Below, piece after piece: positions 56,201 to 64,000 of a stretch of 64,000 bases of DNA. Made by a program: the position numbers and the translations under genes. The notes beneath the pieces are model-generated. The model saw only the letters and a program-made list of their open reading frames with translations, was not told the DNA's origin and did no database searches. Position 1 is the first letter of the stretch. Each line of letters starts with the position of its first letter. Source of the DNA: Odontesthes bonariensis (Eukaryota > Chordata > Actinopteri > Atheriniformes > Atherinopsidae); assembly GCF_027942865.1 (NCBI RefSeq), contig NC_134515.1, forward strand, positions 11,461,339 to 11,525,338. Reading direction: 5' to 3'.

Positions 56201-59200
56201 AAATACCTCGAGACATATCCCTTTGAAAAATGTGAACATGCCTGTTGCCTCAGGAAGGAATGCTCTGATGACATTTCTAACAGTGTAAAACATCTCTGTC
56301 CTCAGTGTCCTCAATGAGGACTGGACATGTAAAGACCTGTATGGCTTCCAGAAGGGGTTGAGTTCCCTGGAACAGAGCTTGAGGTAGGAGAGGATTTATG
56401 AATCTAGGCTTCTTTTCATCCCAGAGGGGGCTGCTGAGTAATTCATAACATGTATTTTTCAGGAGGCAGATATTTGGGGCCAACCTTATTGATGTGCCTG
56501 TGAAGTCTTACATGAGGCTGCTGTTTGAGGAGGTGAAGTGAAAAATTGCAGATACACATATATGTGTATATATATATATATATATACACTATGAAGTCAT
56601 AATTGAATTAAAGTTGATTTTTTTTTTTTTTTTTTCTTTTCTGTGTTTGCAGGTCCTCAACCCATTCTATGTCTTTCAAGTGTTCAGTATCACCCTGTGG
56701 ATGACTGATGCATATTATTTTTACGCCTTATGTATATTTATTATCTCCATTATTTCCATCGCCATCTCACTTTATGAAACTCGAAAGGTGAGCCTTATGA
56801 GAGTAACAACATCTAATTCTATGGTTGTGCATATAGTTCTGGATATAGATGTAAATAACATTTTCTAAACTTAATTTGACTTCACTCTTTTCAGCAAAGC
56901 GTCACTCTTCGCAACATGGCCCGGTTGGTTACAAACGTCACAATACGCAAAGACTCGGGAGGTGAGTCCTATGTCTTTATAGTTTCAGAAAGTCTGTGTG
57001 GATGTTTAATGGACTGATATTTGGGATCATTGTGATTCCTGGAATAACTCCTGAAATAATGAGTTTGATCTGAATGTGTCAGGGCAACAAAAATGTTCAT
57101 AGATACCATAAATATGGGCAATTTTTAGTTCACCTTCTCTCAGGACTCCTTTACAAAGTTGCCATGCAGAGTTTTTGTTTCGAGCAGTTCTATGGAGCAA
57201 TATCATTTGATTCAGCCACAGTGATGTCACCCTGATGTTTTTGAGCTGCTGTTCAGAAGCTTCAAGTTCAGAATTTTGGCCAGAATGACCAAATGTAGAA
57301 CAGTAGGTAGAGCTTTTAGATTGATACTTGTCATCTAATAAGCCAAAAAAATAGCCAACCCCCCCTCCAAAAAAAGTTTGTAAGCTGTGTAAAATGTAAA
57401 TAAAAACAGGATGTGATGGTTTACAAATCTCATAAACCAATACTTTATTCACGGTAGAACACGGGAAACGTATCAAATGTTGAAAGTGAGACATTTTTAC
57501 GATTTCATGAAAAAAAATATTAGGTCATCTTGAATTTGATGGCAGCAATACATTGCAAGAAAGTTTGGGACAGGGGCAACAAAAGGCTGAAAAAGTAAGT
57601 GGTACGTAAAAGAAATGGTTCATGTTGCAAGATCTAGCAACTAATTGCACCTCAGAGAAGCAAATGATAATGTTTTGGCGCTTTTGACGACATAAAATCA
57701 TACTTTTTGGGGGGGTTATTCGGCATTAAACCTAGTACTCTTCACTCTGGTTCTGTTTTTCTCAGTGGAGGAGCGTGTTAGCTCAGAGGAGCTGGTCCCT
57801 GGTGACTGTCTAATCATCCCTCAGGAGGGTCTGCTGCTGCCCTGTGATGCTGCCCTGCTGGCTGGGGAGTGTCTCGTCAATGAGAGCATGCTCACGGGTA
57901 ATTACCAGATCTTCAAGGACAAACCGGAAAGATTATATGTGATTATATAAGTTAATTGACTCTTTTGTGATGCCATGAGATGGTTAAATTCTTTCAGAAC
58001 TCTAACAATAGCTTCAGATTTTGAGGAGAGAATGCCTGAAAAGAAAACTTTGCTGCTTTGCATGGGAGTTTTTTTGCCATTTTCAGTAATTTAATAAAGT
58101 TAATTCAAAAAGCTTTCATGACTTTGCTCAGGCCATATTTCACAACCTGGACGGCGATTAGAGTCGTTCCAAGCAATTGATTTCTTGCCCCTTTGTAGTA
58201 ATGAGACGTTTAATAGAGATGTTTTTACATCATGAATCTGGGCTTTACGTTGTGATTTTGTAAATCACTCAGAGAATGAACTAAATCTGGTGATTAAAGT
58301 GTCTGCATGCGTTGCCAACTCTTTCCTGTCCCATTCTTGTGTTCAGGTGAAAGTGTCCCCGTGCTGAAAACCCCCCTGCCGGCTGGTGACAGGACGTACA
58401 GCTCCGACACTGAGCGCAGACACACTCTTTTCTGTGGGACCCAGCTCATTCAGGCCAAAGGAGGAAGGCCAGGAGGCAGCGGGGCTGTTGCCGTGGTCAC
58501 AAGCACTGGTTAGTAAAGAAAGTCATGACCTTTGTCTGTATTTCAGTGCAATGGTGGTTAATACAGATATCTGTTGGCATTCACTGTGCATGTTTAACGC
58601 ACCCTCTGGACATTTTGACTTGTATTAGCTGTATGGGACAGTGTTTTTATAAATGGACCACAATCAGGGGATGCACATGCAGAAATGAAGCGATGTGCAT
58701 TCCTGCCATTTTGTTTTATTTGTTGTTTAGAGTTGCAAATACTTTTTTTTTTTTTTTTTTTTCAGGCCTCAAAGATGCAGACTTGGCATTTCCAAGAAAA
58801 CTGCTCAGGGCAACATTTACGTCTTCTTTTTGTTCTCCAAGTAAAGCCATTTGTGCTGCTTCTGCCTCGTCTGCAGGGTTTTTCACAGCCAAAGGTGACC
58901 TGATCAGCTCCATTTTGTACCCCCAGCCAATCAACTTCCGATTTTACAAAGATGCTGTCAAGTTCCTGCTCATTCTAGGTTTTGTTGGTAAGCTTTAACA
59001 GCCATAACCCTACCAAATTTGTTTCAAGAGTGTATAAAGAAGCAAATGTAGTCTTCATGTTTAAGTGAGTTACTCTGATTATCTACTCTGTCTGATATTG
59101 TTCTTCTTGCTTCAGCTCTCATTGGCACCATTTACATTTTTGTGGTCCTCATCAGAACCAATGTAAGTGCTACAATATCAGGGCAAAATGATCTTTCCTG

Positions 59201-62200
59201 TCTGTACTTATATGTAGTGTTCCCACTGACCTATGACTGTATGTGTCCAGGTCACCTGGCTGCAGGTGATTATTAGAAGCTTGGACATTGTAACGATTGC
59301 AGTGCCCCCCGCCCTGCCTGCTGCCATCACCACAGGAACTATCTACGCCCAGCGACGGTTGAAGAGTTGCGGTATCTTCTGCATCAGTCCACCACGCATC
59401 AACATCTGTGGCAAGATTTCCCTTTTCTGCTTTGACAAGGTGTGGGTGGAATCTGTAAATGGACTCTTTGTTGAGGTTGGCGTAGTGTAGTCACAGTTTA
59501 TTTGTTTTTCCAGACAGGAACTCTGACAGAGGAGGGTCTGGATGTATGGGGAGTGATGGAGGGGGGACCTGCTGGTTTCTCAGAGCTGGTTCCAGGGCCC
59601 ACACTCCTGCCCCTGGGTCCCCTGCAGACTGGCCTAGCCTGCTGTCACACAGTTACACTGCTGCAAGGTCAGCCCCTCGGAGACCCCTTGGAGCTGAAGA
59701 TGGTTGAGTCTACTAGCTGGGTATGATACTATAAGGCTTATTTTATTTATTTCTGGAGGTATTAGACATGGCTGCCTGACTTATAAAATCTTTTGTCGTT
59801 CATCTTAAGAAGCCAAAGACCGACGTTTTATTGTTGTCTAAAGACCATAACGTACCATGGACTCATTTTGATGTATATTTTTGAGAATAGATGGTTAAAC
59901 TCAGAAATTAGGATTTGTAAATGTATCCCACTTTTTTTTGTTAATTATTCAGTTAGTATTTTATTTTTCTATCACTGAGAGAGCTTTCCATTTGGAATTT
60001 ACTATTGATTTAAAAGTTACTTTCTTGTTCATGCTTCTGTGATACTCATTCAGTGAAACGTTATATTAAACTAATGTTGTCTCCAATTTCCCAGACTCTC
60101 CAGGAGCCAGAGGGAGATGGGAGTGCGTTGGATGCAGAATTTGGAGGTCATAAAGTTTTGGCTGTTATGAGACCTCCAACTCACCAGCCTCAAGCTCAGG
60201 GAACTGTGAGTGCCCCTACCATCACTCAGTGTGGCTCAAACAAGAACAGTTTTTAAAGTGAACAATCCTTCAATGACTGCAATACTGTGACACGTGTATT
60301 AGTCTTACTTTCTCTTGAGCCTTGGTGTTGTAAAAATTCTCAAACAGAGACAAACAGAATTCCATTACCTTGTGAGATTTAGATAAATGGTGTTTTAGCC
60401 CATGTCATTGAAAAGACATCACAGGAATTCACTATCAGCAGATGTAAATCAGAACAGTAGTTGGTGTAATCCCCGCTTCTTTATTATGAGCATCAAAAGA
60501 CTTTTTATCTGCCTGTAGTTACTGCATTAATTTGTTTTTATTTCGCTCTCAGCCCATGAGCGAGGCAGTGGCCATTGTTCAGAGGTTTCCATTCTCCTCG
60601 GCCCTGCAGAGGATGAGCGTGGTGACGGTGGCCCACGGGGGACGCTTTGCTCTGGCTTTCATCAAAGGTTCCCCTGAGATGGTGGCCAGCCTCTGTCGAG
60701 CTGAAACAGGTTCAGTCAGAAATCTTCCCTCAGATATGTTTTATTAGGCTAATTTAGGTCAACTATTCATTTCTTTCAAAGATTTTATGATAGTTAATAT
60801 AATTTTTTGTTTGATTATTTGGAATAAAACGATTGTCCATGTATTTAGATCAGTTGCTTCCTTGATTAGATCTACATTAATGCAGCATGGGGTGCTTTAT
60901 GTTTACAGTCCCAGCGCAGTTCTCCAGCCAACTGCGGAACTTCTCCAGTGAAGGCCTCAGGGTTCTTGCACTCGCTTGTAAACCAGTAGATGTAAAGTCT
61001 GACTTAAGGACCATCGAACGGTGAGAATTCAGTCTGCCTCTCTGGTTTCTTTGATTTCAGTTACAACTTTTAGATGTGTGTTAATGCAGCTGTGTGTCGG
61101 TCTGCAGCGGTGAAGTAGAGAAAGACATGCAGTTCCTGGGCTTTCTGATGATGAAGAACCTGGTGAAGCCCGATAGTGCCCGGGTCATTGACATCCTGAG
61201 ACTGGCGCACATTCGCTGTGTTATGGTCACTGGTGAGAACATTTTCTCTGCCTGCTTGCTGTTTGGGTTTACTCTGTTTGTTATTTTAAAGGCATTCAGT
61301 TGCCAATAGCATCCATTTATATATCTTTATTTGTCCTTCCTTACAAAGGGGACAACATTCTTACAGCAGTTAATGTAGCAAAAAGCTGTGGAATGGTGGC
61401 GTCTGATGAGAAGGTGATTTTTGTCACTGCGACCCCCTACACTGCCCACTCTATGCCCACCCTGAGGTTCAGCCTGGAGGATGGAGGGGCCATTGCTGGC
61501 CAAAGCTGCACAGATGTCATCAGTCAGGTTGGTCTACACAGTATAATGTTTGGTGTACACTGCTAGTGCAAGGACAGCAAAGTGTTCAGTAGTGTTTAAA
61601 TCTGAGGGGGGGGATTCTATTCTGAAACACAAGATGAGGAGAATAGTTCTGTTTTGGATTCTTTGAGGATCAGCTCAGCGCATTCATTTACTCACAAAGG
61701 CAGTTTTGACTGTCGCCATAATTGTGTTATTCAATTAATCAATATTGCATGGGATGACCTCATGTCCACACATTGGTGCATTCAATATTTCACTGATTGG
61801 ATTTGTTGTATTCAGTGATATCTGTCGTTACCGCAGTGATGTGCAGAACAGCACAGTCATGAGCTTCATTATCTGGATGAAGATCGGTTGCCATTATTGT
61901 TCTTTCTCTCCTCTCAGGGTCTGTATCAGGGTGGTTTTGGCCATCACTTGGCTATTAATGGCAAGTCCTTTGCTGTCCTCTGTGAGCACTTCTCAGAGTA
62001 TCTTCCAAAGGTAACGTAAACTGTATGATCCCTGCAAGAATATCCCTTTCGATGACCTACATCAAAGGAAAAATGACTTGAAACCCTGTTATTGCAGGTT
62101 TTGATGCAAGCCACCATATTTGCACGCATGGCCCCTGACCAGAAAACCCAGCTGGTGAAAGAGCTGCAGAAACTGAAGTGAGTGTTTTTCCTTCTTTTTT

Positions 62201-63969
62201 TCTCTTTTTGTTCATAAGAAAAGAAGAAAAATTGCGATTAAAGGGGAGGGGGGGTCATATCTAATATATGGTGCCATATTTCAGATGGGGATAAATGGAT
62301 TTTTAGATGCAATATGAAAGGCTGAGGCCACTTTCTGGAAATAGCATCTCGTGTCCATTAAACGGAGTGCAACTTAAAGCACGTCTGCACTGGCTTTAAC
62401 ACCCTGCTGTCTTGGGTGCTTTAAATGGTACAGTGTTGGTTCAAGTTAAGGAGACAACAAAAACTTGCCTGTCTCTACTGTGTGGTGTATGTTCACATAA
62501 GATGTTGGACTAGATGCTCCCATAGTGGCATGATAAATGCATAGTTGGTGTGGAATGTCAGAACTAATGCAATTAAGCACAGCTGGACAACACTGTTTGC
62601 TGCTCGACTTTATGTAAAACGTCTGTAATTGATCTTTTTCTGCAGTTATCGAGTGGGCATGTGTGGGGATGGGGCCAATGACTGCGGGGCCCTGAGAGCT
62701 GCTGATGTCGGGGTTTCCCTGTCTGAGGCAGAAGCTTCAGTCGCTTCGCCGTTTACTTCCAAGACCGAAAACATCAGCTGCGTTCCGCTGCTTATCAGGT
62801 GAGGACATAGGAGGATGATGTGTTTGAAAATCAACCAAACCTGTAGTGTTTGTAGCAGGTCATCAGCAGAGGAAGACAAAAAAACAAGACTTTTTTTTCT
62901 GTCTGTGTAGAGAGGGCCGGTGTTCTCTGGTCACCTCCTTCAGTCTCTTCCGGTACATGGCGATGTACAGCCTCATTCAGTTCTGCTCCGTCCTCATCCT
63001 GAACACAGTGAGTAGCAGTGAGGGAACCTATCACAACCTCATTTTCATAGTACTTATCATTTTCTACTCCATCCCTGGTGCTTTATATTTGACATGTTTC
63101 TGCAGCACATTTGTATTTATTATGATATCGAACATCAAACTATTCAGTTTATTAATATTTACTGTACTTATATGCATTTCTTCTCACGGTTTCAGGGCAA
63201 AACTTTTCACTGCCTTGATCAAGTCCAGCGATTTAGCCGGACTGCTGAAGCAAATAGTTAATTTTGCACGTTCATACTGAACAGAAAATGAACATTTTCC
63301 GCACCTAACTTGTGCAGTCTACGGCACGAATCAATTTTCTGATCTGAATTTTAGCACCTCTCGGCCATTACCATTTTTTTCTGTGCCTACATAAATCTGT
63401 ATTTTATATTTATTTTTTTTAATTAAATTAAAAAAGAAGAAATAGCATTTTCTAATAAGTTTAATTCTTCATTTTTTATATATTTATATATATATATATA
63501 TATAAAACTGTTAAACAATTTATTGAATAATGTATGCAATTCTAAAATACTCAAAGGTTTATATTTAGTTGTGACCCCATCCAACCCATGGGGAAAAAAA
63601 AAAAATCTGTACCCAACTGCAGCTCAGCTGACTTTTCATGTAAATCTTTCTGTTCAATAAATTCATAATTACAGCCTTAACGACATTCACTGAAAGCTTG
63701 TTACAAACATAAATCTATGTGATTGTTCTCCATGTGTGTGTCTAGGTGAAGACGAGTATGGCTGACCTACAGTTCCTGTTTTGTGACCTTGTTTTGGTGA
63801 CTTTGCTGGCCATTGTGATGGGCAGAGGAGGCCCCAGTGAGGATCTTCACCCCTGCAGACCTCCTGCCAGTCTGCTGGCGCTGCCCGTGTTCGGCAGCCT
63901 CTTCATACACACATGCATGATCGTCCTGGGTCAGCTGGCTGTGTTCTTCATTACTACCACTCAGGAATG
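53226..63969 (+). CDS. atp13a2: atp13a2, P5B-type polyamine-transporting ATPase (25 exons seen, partial both ends)
   Basis: ATP13A2 (PARK9) is a late endosomal/lysosomal P5B ATPase that exports polyamines, mainly spermine, from the lumen. Exons: 53226-53302, 53990-54157, 55732-55790, 55910-55976, 56070-56149, 56306-56383, 56463-56532, 56653-56787, 56895-56961, 57766-57897, 58347-58508, 58877-58987, 59116-59162, 59251-59439, 59514-59720, 60095-60205, 60553-60709, 60909-61020, 61108-61232, 61349-61527, 61918-62010, 62098-62177, 62646-62798, 62911-63007 and 63746-63969; every phase agrees, giving about 993 residues (human 1180). Visible parts are the N-terminal hydrophobic patch, the T-G-E-S actuator motif, the P5B signature P-P-A-L-P-A-A, D-K-T-G-T-L-T (phospho-Asp codon 59434-59436), K-G-S-P-E, M-V-T-G-D-N and [10 protein letters not shown]. 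The initiator exon was not found, and the last helices lie beyond the window. The body matches ATP13A2 more closely than its P5 relatives, as far as I can recall them. Confidence 0.95.
54481..54909. mobile_element. TTAA-flanked foldback element in an atp13a2 intron
   Basis: TTAA at 54481-54484 and 54906-54909 flanks 18-bp perfect inverted ends, AGGCACAATGTGCGATTT at 54485-54502 and its reverse complement at 54888-54905. Inside, two 66-bp arms (54665-54730 and 54825-54890) are inverted copies with a single mismatch, so the right half can fold into a long hairpin. The loop is GC-rich and contains a tandem CCAGCG/GCCAGC tract (54790-54816). There is no coding sequence. The TTAA target site suggests piggyBac or Kolobok mobilisation. 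Confidence 0.85.
54790..54816. repeat. GCCAGC tandem repeat
   Basis: Four or so copies of a 6-bp GC-rich unit in the loop of the foldback element. Confidence 0.8.
56555..56588. repeat. TA microsatellite in an atp13a2 intron
   Basis: Alternating TA with TG interruptions, in the 120-base intron after 56532, followed by a T-run (56618-56635) just before the next acceptor. Confidence 0.9.
57340..57605 (+). mobile_element. Degraded dispersed fish DNA element in an atp13a2 intron
   Basis: The stretch begins with CCAACCCCCCCTCC and then AAAAAAAGTTTG. It continues with GCTGTGTAAAATGTAAATAA and ends near GTTTGGGACAGGGGCAACAA. These phrases are those of a very abundant teleost DNA element whose ends read ACAACCCC and GGGACAGGGGCAACAAAAG. 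Family name not assigned with certainty (Kolobok- or Tc-type have both been used for similar repeats, from memory). Confidence 0.6.
63470..63505. repeat. TA microsatellite in an atp13a2 intron
   Basis: AT-only tract in the 738-base intron before the last visible exon. The rest of that intron is AT-rich without a recognised element. Confidence 0.9.
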
Positions 63970-64000
63970 GTCAGTTGAATGAGTGAAAGCTTAATTTTTA

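Noticed and set aside
58525-58998. 157-codon frame covering an atp13a2 exon
   Set aside because: Only the part from 58877 is a real exon, as the phase and human comparison show; the rest is the upstream intron, which by chance lacks stops.
63015-63280. Hydrophobic frame after atp13a2 exon 24
   Set aside because: It is read-through into an intron; the conserved reading resumes at 63746 after a GT-AG junction.

Overview
The window is animal nuclear DNA, almost certainly from a bony (teleost) fish. Five split protein-coding genes with GT-AG introns can be read. The gaps are filled with families typical of fish genomes: a Tc1-like transposase relic, a truncated L1-like LINE, a second LINE with an ATCC tail, a tRNA-headed SINE, miniature inverted-repeat elements and long GATA/CA/TA microsatellites. 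There are no bacterial operons, CRISPR arrays or rRNA genes. Gene names come from recognising the translated exons; no database search was possible.

Layout. (1) 1-3538: transposon-rich, with a TTAA-flanked inverted-repeat element and a Harbinger-like element. (2) 3568-5573, plus strand: bcas2 (SPF27, a splicing factor of the PRP19 complex). Six coding exons are seen; the first is missing. (3) 6850-7825: a decayed Tc1 transposase carrying a 125-bp perfect copy of a bcas2 exon. (4) 13788-8942, minus strand: otud3, an OTU deubiquitinase in seven exons, with an L1-like insertion in intron 4. (5) 18585-35782, plus strand: tmem240, a small two-helix membrane protein whose third intron is 13 kb and holds a SINE and a LINE fragment. 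(6) 35783-44026: no gene found; repeats and a 159-bp GATA array. (7) 44027-46933, plus strand: sdhb, the iron-sulphur subunit of succinate dehydrogenase, complete in eight exons. (8) 53226-63969, plus strand: atp13a2, a P5B lysosomal polyamine-transporting ATPase. Twenty-five exons are seen; the start-codon exon was not found and the last exons lie past the window.

The genes do not form one pathway: they are housekeeping or neuronal genes that happen to be neighbours. From memory, SDHB and ATP13A2 are also close together on human 1p36.13, so that pair is probably conserved synteny. I found no convincing new molecular system. The most unusual object is the duplicated bcas2 exon fused in frame to a transposase C-terminus. 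Next come a TTAA-flanked foldback element with paired CTCF-like motifs, a SINE and LINE sharing a 3' tail, and a 9-bp coding minisatellite in otud3.
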